Shown here: positions 7,167-18,200 of the stretch, piece after piece | Position numbering within the stretch: position 1 is the stretch's first letter | How the letters are laid out: each line of letters opens with the position of its first letter | Source: Bacteroidota bacterium | GTDB lineage: Bacteria; Bacteroidota; Bacteroidia; AKYH767-A; 2013-40CM-41-45 | Reading direction: 5' to 3' | DNA length: 64,000 nt | NCBI GenBank assembly: GCA_016720655.1 | Contig: JADKKE010000033.1 | Location: 180,217 to 244,216 of the forward strand | The notes under the pieces: model-generated | Seen by the model: the letters and a program-made list of their open reading frames with translations, nothing else | Told to the model about the DNA's origin: nothing | Databases searched by the model: none | Made by a program: the position numbers and the translations under genes

Positions 7167-7931
7167 TTACACAGATTCTGAACCTTTACTATTTGACACA
7201 TCTGCCGTTTTGCTGGAATTTTGTACCAGCCGATTTATTTCTGCAAGTTCATCAGCAGTAAATTCCCTCCATGTTCCTATCGGGAGATCCCCGAGAGAAA
7301 TATTCATGATTCTTATTCTTTTTAATTTCACCACTTCATAATCCAGGAAGGAACACATCCTGCGAATTTGTCGATTCAGTCCTTGGTTGAGAATAATTCG
7401 AAACACGTATGTACTTAATTTTTCAACGAAACATTTTGAAGTAACTGTATCTAAAATAGGAATTCCATTTCCCATTCGTTGGATGAATTCTGTCGTTATT
7501 GGTTTATCGACAGAAACGATGTATTCCTTTTCATGATTGTTTCCTGCTCTTAATATTTTATTTACAATGTTCCCGTCGCTGGTTAAAAAAATTAATCCTT
7601 CGGATGCTTTATCAAGCCTTCCAACAGGAAAAATACGTTGTGGGTAATTTATAAAATCGATAATGTTCTTTTCTATTTTATTTTCTGTTGTACAGGTGAT
7701 TCCAACAGGTTTATTAAATGCGATGTAAACTACTTTGTCAGGGTTTGTTATTGTTTTACCATCAATAGCAATCACATCGCCGGGGAAAACTTTATCACCC
7801 AGAATGCCCGGATTCCCATTGATGGTGACCCGTCCTTGTTCAATTATTTTATCTGCTTCCCTGCGGGAGCAATAACCGGTATCACTGATTGCTTTATTCA
7901 GTCGAATTGTATTTGTGTTTTCAGGAACCAT
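7167..7931 (-). CDS. rluF: RluF-like 23S rRNA pseudouridine synthase
   Basis: A 254-residue protein of the RsuA/RluB/E/F family, which converts uridine to pseudouridine in rRNA. An N-terminal S4 RNA-binding domain (about 9-70) contains RLNKAISDTGYCSRREADKI. The catalytic domain starts at YIAFNKPVGITCTTE and has the active-site Asp in FPVGRLDKASEGLIFLTSDG (about 98-117). The EKEYIVSVDKPI, LNQGLNRQIRRMC and DYEVVKLKRIRI blocks follow. The QGLNRQIRRMC wording and domain length fit RluF, which modifies U2604 (and U2605) of 23S rRNA, better than RsuA or RluB; the exact site is inferred. It is convergent with CsbD copy 2. The ATG choice is supported by the S4 domain starting shortly after it. Confidence 0.88.
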   Translation of the reverse strand: MVPENTNTIRLNKAISDTGYCSRREADKIIEQGRVTINGNPGILGDKVFPGDVIAIDGKTITNPDKVVYIAFNKPVGITCTTENKIEKNIIDFINYPQRIFPVGRLDKASEGLIFLTSDGNIVNKILRAGNNHEKEYIVSVDKPITTEFIQRMGNGIPILDTVTSKCFVEKLSTYVFRIILNQGLNRQIRRMCSFLDYEVVKLKRIRIMNISLGDLPIGTWREFTADELAEINRLVQNSSKTADVSNSKGSESV

Positions 7932-8123
7932 CTGAGGATTGTTAAAATCAACCGAATGAGTAGTTTTTTAAAGGAAATTATCTATTTTAGAATCTTACAA
8001 AATACTCAATTATTTATTTCATTGCGCATTTTCTATGCAAACATATTTTCCCTCTTCTTTAACAAGCATCTCTAAAGAGGAAATCTGAATCTTGAATAAT
8101 TTAGCAGTCAACAAATAGAACTT

Positions 8124-8525
8124 ATGGAAAAAGGAAACAAAGAATCTCCCTGGAAATTAAAGACTCCACCACTTTCGTCTGAATTTGAAATGTATAAGGA
8201 CGAAAAAGATGGAAAAGAAATTCTGGTTTGTACAGTTGGGAAAACGGTATTGCATTACGATTATCGATGTCTCAATGATTTGCATGCAATGTTGAAAAAG
8301 CACAAAGACTGGATGGAACTCGGAAGTGCAGACGAACAAAAGCCCGCTAAGGAAGGAACAGTCGAGGAGTGGGGCCGTTCTCCGAAGAACCCGGTTGGAG
8401 GTTGGTATGGATTAAAAAAGGGACTTCGCGGAAGATTTGGAATGTATATTCCTCCACTCATGGAGAAATTGGGCCTCGCTGAGTTGACTCATGAAGCGAA
8501 AGGAAATAGGATGAAAGCAAAATAA
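8124..8525 (+). CDS. Conserved protein, probably DUF6855 family
   Basis: A 133-residue soluble protein. The visible conserved blocks are SPWKLKTPPLSSEFEMYKDE at the start, VGKTVLHYDYRCLNDLHAML in the middle, WMELGSADEQKPAKEGTVEE, and WGRSPKNPVGGWYGLKKG near the end, then GRFGMYIPPLMEKLGLAELT. I recognise this from proteins catalogued as DUF6855 in Actinobacteria and Bacteroidota; the name is from memory and the function is unknown. No signal peptide or TM helix is seen. It is followed after 91 bases by the TfoX-like gene on the same strand. Small cytosolic proteins of this kind often neighbour TfoX N-terminal or DUF1801-type proteins, which is only a loose association. Confidence 0.7.
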   Translation: MEKGNKESPWKLKTPPLSSEFEMYKDEKDGKEILVCTVGKTVLHYDYRCLNDLHAMLKKHKDWMELGSADEQKPAKEGTVEEWGRSPKNPVGGWYGLKKGLRGRFGMYIPPLMEKLGLAELTHEAKGNRMKAK

Positions 8526-8616
8526 GCAGAAGAGACGATTTTTGGGTTTAGTAAAAAGGCTATAATATTTATTCAAATCTTCTTTTAAAATAAACGTATA
8601 ATTCAATCTGATCACG

Positions 8617-8964
8617 ATGGCTTACGATGAAAAACTAGCAAACCATACAAGAGAAATTATTTCCCTCACACATAAAAAAGTTGAAGAGAAGAAAATGTTT
8701 GGTGGACTTTGTTTTATGGTCAATGACAAAATGTGTGTAGGCGTGGAACAGGATCGTTTAATGGTACGCCTTGATCCGAAAAAGTACGATGAGGTAATTG
8801 AACTTGAGGGCTGTCAACCAATGGACTTCACCGGTAAAGTAATGAAAGGATATGTTTTTGTCGACAAGGCCGCTTTGAATACTAAAAAAAGATTAGAGTT
8901 CTGGATCAAACTTGCTCTTGAGTATAATAAAATTGCTAAGGCCAGTAAGAAGAAGAAAAAATAG
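8617..8964 (+). CDS. TfoX/Sxy N-terminal domain protein
   Basis: A 115-residue single-domain protein. The TfoX N-terminal fold is shown by KKMFGGLCFMVNDKMCVGVE (the 'MFGG..F...G.M...' motif), RLMVRLDPKKYDEVIELEGC, PMDFTGKVMKGYVFV and a C-terminal helix RLEFWIKLALEYN followed by a lysine-rich tail. In gammaproteobacteria full TfoX/Sxy activates competence genes, but that requires a second domain that is missing here. Stand-alone N-terminal domain proteins are widespread and unassigned, so a competence role should not be assumed. The basic tail (KASKKKKK) could contact nucleic acid. No terminator directly follows it. Confidence 0.88.
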   Translation: MAYDEKLANHTREIISLTHKKVEEKKMFGGLCFMVNDKMCVGVEQDRLMVRLDPKKYDEVIELEGCQPMDFTGKVMKGYVFVDKAALNTKKRLEFWIKLALEYNKIAKASKKKKK

Positions 8965-9102
8965 CACTCTGTGTTTTCGATCGCACTCAATGATATTTTC
9001 TTTGTTCAGACAACCAGACTTTACTATCGATTCAGTTTAAGGTAAAATGAGCAGCTTGAATTTTAGTAATTCTTCGTTTTCATACGAGGCCACCTGATTT
9101 TA

Positions 9103-9141
9103 AAAAAGAAAGCCGTCACAGAAGTGACGGCTTTCTTTTTT
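9103..9141. terminator. Bidirectional terminator downstream of the first giant gene
   Basis: The hairpin AGAAAGCCGTCAC / GTGACGGCTTTCT has loop AGAA(G), is flanked by A-runs on the left and T-runs on the right, and so can act in both directions. It lies 20 bases beyond the stop of the giant minus-strand gene. Confidence 0.9.
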
Positions 9142-9160
9142 AATGGAGTCGGATTTGTAT

Positions 9161-12100
9161 TTACTGAACAGCGATACGGATTGTCCTGGCTTCTGTTCCT
9201 TCCTTCAACAAGGAGAGGAAGTATATACCGTAAGCATATTTGCTCATATCCAGTTCAGTGTAATTGTCGCCTTCATCAGCAGTAATTTCATGCTGCATGT
9301 AGATGTGTCCTACCATATCCGTAAGAATAAGAACATGTTTGTCTTTCTTATCAGAGCTGAAGTTTACTGTTAGTTTTCCAGCCGTTGGATTCGGATAGGC
9401 TTCAAATGTTCCTGTGAAGTCTGTGGATTCTTCTTCAGCAGTACGACAAGTGAGTGTCACGGCTATAGTCTTACTTTGAATAGCAGACGGTCCGCAAAGG
9501 TTATTCGCTTTTACAGTGAGCACAGCGCTTGTAGAAGTGGCTGTAGTGAATTTCACTTTCACACTTGTTCCGGATGTACTTCCAACAAATGTTGCTCCGC
9601 CTGTTATTGCCCAGGTGTAAGAAGTAGCACCTGTCACCGAAGCGATGGAATAAGTAACTGACGTTTGTGTTTTACAAACAGAAGCAGCTCCAGAAATAGT
9701 CCCGGGTTGAAGTGTTAATGCTGAAACACCCAGCGAAGAGATCGCACTTGATCCACAAGAATTATTTGCTGTAACAGTTACATTTCCAGTACCCGTGAAA
9801 CTATTTCCATAAGTCACTTTAATGGAAGTTCCTGAATTGCTAGTGATACTAGCACCACTTGGAACAGTCCATGTATACGAAGTAGCTCCGGTCACTGCAG
9901 CAATAGAATATGTATTTCCGGATTTTCGACACACATTGCTTGTCGGCCCGGAAATTGTTCCCGGTGCAAGTGGTGTGGAACGAACGGCAAGAGTTGATAC
10001 CGGGCTGCTTCCGCATGCATTCGTTGCGTAGACTGTCACATTTCCTGATGTAAATCCTGCAGGGAATGTGATGTATACCCTGTCGAAGGTGCTGTCAACC
10101 GTAAGCGGGTTTCCGGTTAATCCGGAGCCTTTGGAGATGACTGCACCCGCCGGAGCTGTCCATGTGTAAGAAGTTGCATTCGGGAATTTGTAAATTCTAT
10201 ACTCGCGCGTAGTACCAGCACAAACACCCATTGTTGGATTTTCCGATGAGGTGAATATCGGAGGGATTACCAGCATACCCAATACCAATTTCAATTGCGG
10301 GCCGCTTGTTCCGATGCAATTGCTTGCTTGTACAGCCAATAAACCAATTACATATCCTGTTACAAAATTAATTGTAATCGAATTTGTCCCCTGACCGGAT
10401 GCGATGGTCGCTCCCGGAGCAATCAATGTCCATGTATAACTTGTTGCGTTGGCAACAGGAGCGATGGAGTAGGTTGCTGTTAAAGGACCACAAATTGTAG
10501 CAGGACCGGTAATCGTTCCGGGTGTAGCGGGACTCGCAGTGAAACGCGTGAGTGATTTGCACGTGAAAATACTGTTGCCGCATGCATTCACTGCTTTAAC
10601 ACAGAGTAATCCGCCGCTGTAAGTGCTTCCGAAATTGACTGTAATTGATGCGGCGGTTGAAGAACCTGTCACACCTGTTGGCAATGTCCACACATAGGAA
10701 GTGGCTCCGGCAACAGGAGTGATGCTAAATACAACACCATTTTGTCCTCTGCATCCACCGGAAGGTCCGGTGATTGCTCCAGGTGCTGATGGCGCACTTC
10801 CTGACACAACAATTACAGCTGTTGAAGCACTTGAACAGTTTTTGGAATCGGTCACCTGTACAGTATATATACCCTGAGCAAGACCAGAAATACTTGTTGT
10901 GGTTTGTCCGCCTGGTGTCCACAAATATGTGTAACCCGGTGTTCCTCCCGATGCAACAACTGAAGCCGACCCGGTGTTTCCGGTGCAACCTGTAGGTGTG
11001 ACCGAAGTAACTCCACTGATTGCAGTAGGAACTGTAATTGTTGCAGAGGCAGAAGCCAAACATCCTTTCACATCGGATACAGTATAGGAATATGTCCCGG
11101 AAGAAAGTCCGCTAACCGGCGAACCTCCGTAAACATAGAATCCATTGCCACCGGTTGCAGACAATACAACACTTCCTGTTTGACCAAAGCAATCCGGATC
11201 GGTAGGTGTGGCGGTAAGTTCCAATGGAGTCGGAGCTGCATTAATAATTGCGACAGCTGTTGCGGTACAACCATTAATATCGGATACTGTATAGTTGTAT
11301 GTTCCTTCACTGAGATTTGTGACAGCATCTCCACCGGTAGTGTAAGGTGCTGTACCTCCGGAAGGAGTTAAGGTTACACTTCCTGATTCACCAAAGCAAT
11401 TCGGCTGAGTGGTAAATGCATTCAATACAACAGTTGAAGGAGCTGTATTGATTGTTACGAATACCATTTCACTACAACCATTCGAATCGTTTACAAAATA
11501 AGTATACACACCTCCTGAGAGATTGCTAGTATTTGATCCGGAGAAGGTGTATGGTGGAATCCCTCCTGTTGCACTCAAGACTACATTTCCGGTCTGACCA
11601 AAACAACTTGGTTGAGTTACAGAAACATTGAGATACAATCTTGGCGGGAACTGACTGATGATCACCTCAACTGTATTGCTGCAGCCATTATCATCAGTTA
11701 CGGTGTAATGATAAGTTCCGGCATTGAGGTTCACCTGTGCATCGCCGCTATAGGTATAATTTCCTGTACCACCCGTAGCCGTCAGATCAACACTTCCGAA
11801 TTCACCGAAGCAATGTGGTTGAGAAACATTCACATTCAATACGAGTGGATCAGGAATGATAAGTGATCCGTTTTCATATTGAACAGTATAATTGGAATCG
11901 GCAGCAAAGCTGAATCCGGATGGAACAATCTGATAGGTTCCTCCTTGTGTCAATGGACTCACGACCTGGTCAAGATCATCAAGAACAGTAAACGTTGGTC
12001 CGGATGCCGGTGTAACACCTGTTGAATCCTGGTTCTTAAATCCGGAAACAGTAGCTGTGAATGCAGGAGTTTCAAAACATGCGAGGTTCTGATCGTCTGC

Positions 12101-15100
12101 AGTTACAGTAAGTGTTGCCGGGAGAATGGTGAGACTTCCCAGTTCGTAGCTGATATCAAAATTATCGGAGAAGAAAGCACCCGGTACTACGATCCATGTA
12201 CCCACTGTTGTACCGGTGATAAGATTCACCGACTTGAGTTCGGTAGTAGTATCGGTTGAGGTAACATCATCTTCATCCAAAACAACTGCAATGTTATCGC
12301 CATTGTTGGTATTCACATCAATACTGTCTACTTGCGTCGTACCGTTGGTGATTACACGAGGATTGGTAATCACGCGTGGATTTGTAATCACCCGTGGGTT
12401 CGCCATTGCGCGTGAATGCAATCCTGCACCCGGACTTTCGAGAACGATCAGCGAAGAATCCGCATCGAAATTGAACACCGATTCCGTAGCAAGATCGACG
12501 ATGATTGTCGAATCTATTACAGTGAGTGTATTGGTGATAACCCTTGGATTTGTAATGACCCTGGGGTTCGCCAATGCATTACCTGTCGCAACGATTGCAA
12601 GATTTGCAAAGTCGGAGTTGGTGATCACGCGCGGATTTGTAATCACTCGTGGATTAACAAGAACCAGCGCATTCGACATTGTCAACTGGTGACTTTGCTG
12701 AATCGAATCGAGGAAGTGAGCCTGATTAGAAGCATCAATATTCGACGGATCATAGATGTAATTAAACTGGAAATCACCGATTTTGTCACCATAAGTAAGG
12801 GTAGTATCTTTTGGTGAAATCACGATAGGCATTTTCTGAATTGTCAAACCGCCCGGGTAGAAATGATATTCGTATTGAGCATTCAATGCCGAATCAATTG
12901 GATCGGAAAGATTGAGGGGAGACATGGAATTCGCTACCTGATACAAGCCAACACCACTTTCAGCAGTAGCAAGAGTTTGGTAGTTTAAGTTATCCAATTT
13001 CAATTCCGCAGCGGTGAGACTGTCTTCCGACAAATCTTTACCGTCAACAAGAATGGTCGAAGTGAACTCCGGTAATTTTTCTCCGTATTTCTTTGCCTTG
13101 TTGTCCACCTGAACAGTGAGGACGCGTTTCACAGAATTGAAGAAGAACAAACCGTTGGAGAATCCGCCGTCATTCAGATTCGGAACTGTTGGAGGAGTAT
13201 ACACTTGAATGATCGGATTTCCCAGGAAGGTTGGAATCGTTGCAGTGAGGTGTGTATTGTCAATAAATATGGTGGTCAATGCCGTTCCATCCATATAGAT
13301 AGTGGATGAATCATCGAAATAAGCACCACTGACAGTAACATCAAAAACCACAGTTCCCGGAACAATCGAAGTATCTGGACGCATAAGAGAATCGATAACA
13401 GGTTTTCCTGTAGCGAAGCTGCTAATTGCTGCAGTAGCATTTATTAATCCGGCACCGGATTCATAGTCAAATCCACCGGCACCCATATCAATAGCCGTTG
13501 ATTTCAAAATAGAACGCAGACTATCAGGAAGCATATTTTCAGAATAGAATTTCTGTCTTGCCTGAAGCACCAGAGCGGCGACACCCGCAGCATGCGGAGC
13601 AGCACAAGAAGTTCCATAGAAATTATAAACTCCATCCAGCTCAAGATCTTTCGAGAAGAAATTCACAGATGTATTTACTCCATCCGGAGCAGTGAAATCC
13701 GGTTTGTCGCGAACGACTCCGCGTACTGCTGTTCCACCAATAGAAGAAAACGGTTCTATTACCGGAGCAAGGTTGTTGTTGAACACCGGCGTTTGAGTAT
13801 AACGTGCAGCACCAACAGACATTGCACCGTCAGCATTCGCTTGTCCAATAATCGTAGAACCTCCGTTTGGATATTCCTTGATTGTAATATCTCCACGATA
13901 AACGACATATTTGAATTTCATTGGTGTAACAGAATCAAGTGTCCAGGTACGTGAAATGATGATGTTGGCATCAACATCCGATTTCACAGTAAATGGCAAT
14001 ACTTCGATTGGGTCACCCCAGTTGTTTTTGCGATTCAGTCCAAAGAGTTTGGTTCCGGTAACATCCGTGAGGTAAATATCAAAATCGTTTTGTGCACCGG
14101 GTAATTGCTTCAGTGAATAGATCGAATCATCCCATTGCAACACGAGCGTATAAGCTCCTTTTTTCAAACCGATTTTTTGAAGGTAATCTCCTCCGCCAAA
14201 ATCATGCACCTTACCGGTAATTCCGGCAGGAGCAGGTATCGGATTGAATGTTCCCTCGAATGATGCATTGCCGAAGTTTCCGGCAGATGTGAAATAACTC
14301 ACTCCAAGATCACGTACATAGTTTACGGCTTTCGAAACAATTCCATCCTGGAAATAAGGTTCTGTAATGTAGGTTACGTCATCAACGATTACATCGCAGG
14401 TATCTTCTGCAAGAGCAACAATTCCTTCAGCAAAATCTCCGGCACTGATAAATCCTGTGCGGAATGCAAGGGTTGCTTTTGGAGCAATGTCATGCACAAT
14501 TTGTAGCATAGCACGCCCTTCATCCAAACCTTTACCAAACGGATAATCAAGCAACACTTCAACTTCTCTTGTGTTCACCGGATTGCCTGGACCTGGAAGA
14601 TCTTTGTTTCCGATATCAATATTTTTCGGATTGCCTGAAATAGTATTATAACTATCGGACATCACACCAATCTTAATTCCTTCTCCATCCAAATCAAACA
14701 TCGATCTGGCAGAATCAGATTTCATTGAACGATCACCTTGTGAGGTAATAAATCCTGCGCTGGAAACCGCTGAATAATTCGGTCTCACGAAATTGATCAT
14801 GGATGGAAGCGAATCCAGTTTTTTCAAATTGACGATCGGGTAATAACCTGTGATGATGATGGATGTATCTCCGTTATCAATCAATCCGGTCATTCCATAA
14901 GGAGCTGTTTGCAACAAAGCAAGCGTTGGATAGTATTGATTGATATTGGTAATGACATCAATGAGGACAGAACCAAAATCATCGAATTGGAAGATGACGT
15001 TATTGGTGTCTGGTCCGATTGAATCCGGATTCTCATACAACTGTGTTAATTCCGGTCCGAGAACAGTAGTTACCTTTCCGGAATCAGGCGCGTTGTAATA

Positions 15101-15283
15101 CGGAAGAATACAATTGGTTACAAACACTTCTGTGAAAGCGGTCAAAGAACAACCATTGTTATCAGTAAGCGTGTAACTATATGTTCCGGCAACAAGGTTT
15201 ATCGTATCTGATCCTGTAATTGTATACGGAGGAGTACCACCTGATGGTACTAGGGACAATGGCTCCGGTAGTAGAAGTTTCAA
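9161..15283 (-). CDS. Giant secreted subtilase A, C-terminal part: S8 peptidase, MBG, NPRVIT, SprB/PKD repeats, T9SS tail
   Basis: This continues the gene at 15177-21020; one base has to be removed at about 15261 (a CC pair on the coding strand) to join them into about 3,950 residues. In segment numbering: SprB-like start; S8 peptidase about 170-625 with GIKIGVMSDSYN (Asp), GRAMLQIVHDIAPKA (His) and YGTSCAAPHAAGVAAL (Ser), a full triad of the subtilase group with the DEGRAM..HDIAP motif. An IPT/TIG-like domain (about 630-720) and MBG domains follow, with seven NPRVIT hexapeptides at about 877-981. Then come about five SprB repeats (SGGTAPYTTGG..., GCTATAVAII), six PKD-like Ig repeats with GATSYTWTxP, and a T9SS sorting domain (EAYPNPTAGKLTVNF ... 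KYAYGIYFLSLL). It is probably exported through the outer membrane and bound or released at the surface. The substrate is unknown. Confidence 0.9.
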   Translation of the reverse strand: MKLLLPEPLSLVPSGGTPPYTITGSDTINLVAGTYSYTLTDNNGCSLTAFTEVFVTNCILPYYNAPDSGKVTTVLGPELTQLYENPDSIGPDTNNVIFQFDDFGSVLIDVITNINQYYPTLALLQTAPYGMTGLIDNGDTSIIITGYYPIVNLKKLDSLPSMINFVRPNYSAVSSAGFITSQGDRSMKSDSARSMFDLDGEGIKIGVMSDSYNTISGNPKNIDIGNKDLPGPGNPVNTREVEVLLDYPFGKGLDEGRAMLQIVHDIAPKATLAFRTGFISAGDFAEGIVALAEDTCDVIVDDVTYITEPYFQDGIVSKAVNYVRDLGVSYFTSAGNFGNASFEGTFNPIPAPAGITGKVHDFGGGDYLQKIGLKKGAYTLVLQWDDSIYSLKQLPGAQNDFDIYLTDVTGTKLFGLNRKNNWGDPIEVLPFTVKSDVDANIIISRTWTLDSVTPMKFKYVVYRGDITIKEYPNGGSTIIGQANADGAMSVGAARYTQTPVFNNNLAPVIEPFSSIGGTAVRGVVRDKPDFTAPDGVNTSVNFFSKDLELDGVYNFYGTSCAAPHAAGVAALVLQARQKFYSENMLPDSLRSILKSTAIDMGAGGFDYESGAGLINATAAISSFATGKPVIDSLMRPDTSIVPGTVVFDVTVSGAYFDDSSTIYMDGTALTTIFIDNTHLTATIPTFLGNPIIQVYTPPTVPNLNDGGFSNGLFFFNSVKRVLTVQVDNKAKKYGEKLPEFTSTILVDGKDLSEDSLTAAELKLDNLNYQTLATAESGVGLYQVANSMSPLNLSDPIDSALNAQYEYHFYPGGLTIQKMPIVISPKDTTLTYGDKIGDFQFNYIYDPSNIDASNQAHFLDSIQQSHQLTMSNALVLVNPRVITNPRVITNSDFANLAIVATGNALANPRVITNPRVITNTLTVIDSTIIVDLATESVFNFDADSSLIVLESPGAGLHSRAMANPRVITNPRVITNPRVITNGTTQVDSIDVNTNNGDNIAVVLDEDDVTSTDTTTELKSVNLITGTTVGTWIVVPGAFFSDNFDISYELGSLTILPATLTVTADDQNLACFETPAFTATVSGFKNQDSTGVTPASGPTFTVLDDLDQVVSPLTQGGTYQIVPSGFSFAADSNYTVQYENGSLIIPDPLVLNVNVSQPHCFGEFGSVDLTATGGTGNYTYSGDAQVNLNAGTYHYTVTDDNGCSNTVEVIISQFPPRLYLNVSVTQPSCFGQTGNVVLSATGGIPPYTFSGSNTSNLSGGVYTYFVNDSNGCSEMVFVTINTAPSTVVLNAFTTQPNCFGESGSVTLTPSGGTAPYTTGGDAVTNLSEGTYNYTVSDINGCTATAVAIINAAPTPLELTATPTDPDCFGQTGSVVLSATGGNGFYVYGGSPVSGLSSGTYSYTVSDVKGCLASASATITVPTAISGVTSVTPTGCTGNTGSASVVASGGTPGYTYLWTPGGQTTTSISGLAQGIYTVQVTDSKNCSSASTAVIVVSGSAPSAPGAITGPSGGCRGQNGVVFSITPVAGATSYVWTLPTGVTGSSTAASITVNFGSTYSGGLLCVKAVNACGNSIFTCKSLTRFTASPATPGTITGPATICGPLTATYSIAPVANATSYTWTLIAPGATIASGQGTNSITINFVTGYVIGLLAVQASNCIGTSGPQLKLVLGMLVIPPIFTSSENPTMGVCAGTTREYRIYKFPNATSYTWTAPAGAVISKGSGLTGNPLTVDSTFDRVYITFPAGFTSGNVTVYATNACGSSPVSTLAVRSTPLAPGTISGPTSNVCRKSGNTYSIAAVTGATSYTWTVPSGASITSNSGTSIKVTYGNSFTGTGNVTVTANNSCGSSAISSLGVSALTLQPGTISGAASVCKTQTSVTYSIASVTGATSYTWAITGGATFVGSTSGTSVKVKFTTATSTSAVLTVKANNLCGPSAIQSKTIAVTLTCRTAEEESTDFTGTFEAYPNPTAGKLTVNFSSDKKDKHVLILTDMVGHIYMQHEITADEGDNYTELDMSKYAYGIYFLSLLKEGTEARTIRIAVQ
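12344..12655 (-). repeat. NPRVIT hexapeptide repeats, copy in giant A
   Basis: Seven coding 18-bp units translate as NPRVIT in three clusters of three, two and two units at 12344-12400, 12530-12568 and 12617-12655, each closed by an extra Asn. Codons vary synonymously between units (for example CGG, CGC, CGT for Arg and ATT, ATC for Ile), so the peptide is conserved more than the DNA. The clusters are separated by SDFANLAIVATGNALA-type and TLTVIDSTIIVDLATE-type spacers. Confidence 0.95.
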
Positions 15284-18200
15284 GACAAACGATAGTGCTA
15301 TCTGTTACTCCGGACAAAACAAGTACATCCGGTTGAGAAACAAAAATACTATCACTTGCACTACAACCAACACTATCAATTACTGTAAAATAGAGAACAG
15401 TGTCTGAACCCGAAAACGAGCCATAACTCTGAATGCCTGTTCCTGAGAATGGCGGGATACCTCCGTTTACAGAAACGTTTAGTGTAAACGATTCACCATG
15501 ACAATTCGGTCCGGAAGCGGTTGCCGAAACAGACATAAAAGGTGAAACAATTATTGTCACACTTGAACAAGATCCCGGAGAGGCACAACCACCTTCACCC
15601 CGTACAAAATATTCTGTAGTGTCTGTTGGAGTGACGTCAATCGAGGAACCGGTGCCAACGACCAGACCCGATCCACAGCTATCTGCATACCATGTCCAGT
15701 CGGTTGCGTCATTGAGATTTCCGGAAACAACAGAGAGTGTTGTTGTTCCACCAGAGCAAATAATGTCTTGTGAGACTGATATTACCGGAACATCGGGTTC
15801 GTTACAATTTCCGATTCCGATGGTAATCGTTGTATCAAAGGAACATGGTACTCCGTCTGTAATGCTGAGAGAATAACTTCCTGCGGAAAGTCCTGTGAAG
15901 GAACCGGTCGCGTTAGTGATGTTTACAGCACCACCATCGCTGATAGAGTAAGAGTAACCACCAATAACACCACCGCTTGCAGGTCCAACAGAAATAGACC
16001 CATCGGCTGCACTTGCGACAGATTCATTTACGACTACTACAGAACCCGGAAGAATTGGATCGAATTGATAGATCACAATAGTGTCTGTAGTCTGGCATCC
16101 AAATAAATCTGTACCGATCACGGAGTAAGGAGTCACTACAGTAGGAGATACGGTGATGTAAGACGTTGTTTCGCCTGTATTCCAGAGATAGGAATTGGAA
16201 CCACTTGCCGCCAACACAGTTGAAGAGCCAGGACAAATCTCCCAGTCAAAACTTGGCCCAGCATTTACTTGAGCATTTCTAATTTCGATCGGTTCAGAAA
16301 TTCCAACACAGGCACCGGATGTAACAGTTACAGAATAACTTCCCGGACCAGCAACAGCAATTGAATAAAGTGTTTCAGTAGTGGACCACAAATACGCATC
16401 GTAAGATCGCGGAGCAATTTGTCCAATCGCAACTGCATCAATTTCATTCCAATCATGAACAAACGGAGAGTTCATAGCAATTCGTACTGCAGAAACAGGG
16501 AATGCTGTCATACTGAAACTGATGTGCAGTTTGTGAGCAACTTCAGGAAGTGAACCTGCCGTAGCTGTATAAACAACCTGATAGGAACTTGTATATGGAT
16601 TTAAAACATAAACAGTATCAATAGAACCCGGTGCATACGTTTCAAAGATGTCAATGAAGTTAATTGGCGCCGGATTTGCAAATCCTACTTCGATAAACTC
16701 ACGTGACTGATCCTGGTAATTCGGTGCCCATGCGTTGGCATTGTCACCGTATGCAGGATAAACGTTTGGTGCTCCAAGTATTTGAACTGCACCAAAGTCA
16801 GGAGTAGTGTATTCGCTGCTGAAAGCGATCACAGAATTTGCGTAGCGAAGATTGTTGTATTCGGAGACAATCAGGGTGTCACTGATAGAGTTACAAACAG
16901 GCATTCCTGCGATCAATGTGTTGGTAATAACCGGACGAAGAACCTGAGTTGTTGCATCTAAATCATTACAATCCGAACTGTCCAGCACATAACCACTGGG
17001 TTGGCCAATTGAAACCTGGCTCACAAATGGATTTCCGAAGGAATCTCCATCGGCATCTTCATAGTATGTCAGCGGAATTCCTTCATCAATATTTCCGTCA
17101 CAGTTGTCGTCAATTCCATTGGCGATTTCACCGCCGGTTGAACTGCCATTGTACATGCGAAGAATTTCTTCTTCGGAAAGTTCTCTTCCATAAACCAGCA
17201 CTTCGTCAATTTTCCCGTGAAAGAAATAGTTTAATACCGGACTTTCATCGGCACCAATAAGAAGTGCGTGACCGCTTGCACCAAAACTGATTGTAGGTTC
17301 GTAGCGATAGGCAACAGGCACACCATCGATATAAAGTTTTGCTGTATCTGTATTCGAATTGAATGAGAAAGCCACATGCGTCCAATCGCCACTCGCTGAA
17401 TATGGCGCATCAATAAATGCAGAAATCGGATCTGCACCATATTCATTACCAATAAAATCATCCGATAAGTTAGCATACAGGTTCCATGAATTGCCTGAAC
17501 CTGCACCAAATGCTTTGCTTAAAATTGTGGCATTTAATGGCGAGCCGGATGTCGGATTAATCCATGCAGCCAGAGTTAGATCAGAAACGTTGAAGCTACC
17601 GGTATTTGGCACTTCGATGTACGCATCAGTACCATTAAATTCATATGCATTATCCGCAACACCGAATCTATCAGTTGTTAGGGTTGCATTGTGAACGATT
17701 CCGTTGTTTCCTGCAGGGCCGTTGTCATTTGCATCTCCGTTGAAGGGAAGATACACAGCAGCTCCCGGTAACAATGAGAATGGAGGGTGAACATTTTGGT
17801 TGTTATCATTACAATCAAACATATCAGTAACGTAACCATCCGGTGGAGCACAAATTGAGGCAACACTCAAAGGGACTCCTACGTTTCCGAATCCATCACC
17901 GTCAGCATCCTGATATGCGGTAATAGTACTGATGTCCGAACAATTGCCTGCCATACTAAAGCCTGTTGGTTTTACCCAATTCGAAGTTGTACCGCTCAAA
18001 TTAAAATTATGAAGAGTACCATCACGGTTAAAACCGCTGGAATCTACCAACACATCAACAGCAGGCATGGTGTTATTGGCAAAAGCCACACCCTGATTAA
18101 AATTGTAGGACGCAACCATGCCAAATTGATAATGGGTCATTTCGCAGCTCATGTTGAGTTCAACTTCTGTTGCACAAAGAGCTCTGTCCCAGATTCTCAA

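Noticed and set aside
12344..12655. Short regular 18-base units that could look like a CRISPR array or VNTR
   Set aside because: The units are in the coding frame of a protein, differ synonymously and are not separated by unique spacers of constant size.
12216..12692. Plus-strand open frame with repeated VITRG motifs opposite giant A, and a matching one at 24416-24955
   Set aside because: It is the mirror reading of the NPRVIT codons; the minus-strand product has domains and a signal peptide, the plus-strand one has none.
15177..15283. Overlap of two large frames as a possible programmed -1/+1 frameshift
   Set aside because: No slippery heptamer with downstream structure was seen, and the paralogue at 27480-27560 reads through in one frame; an indel is simpler.
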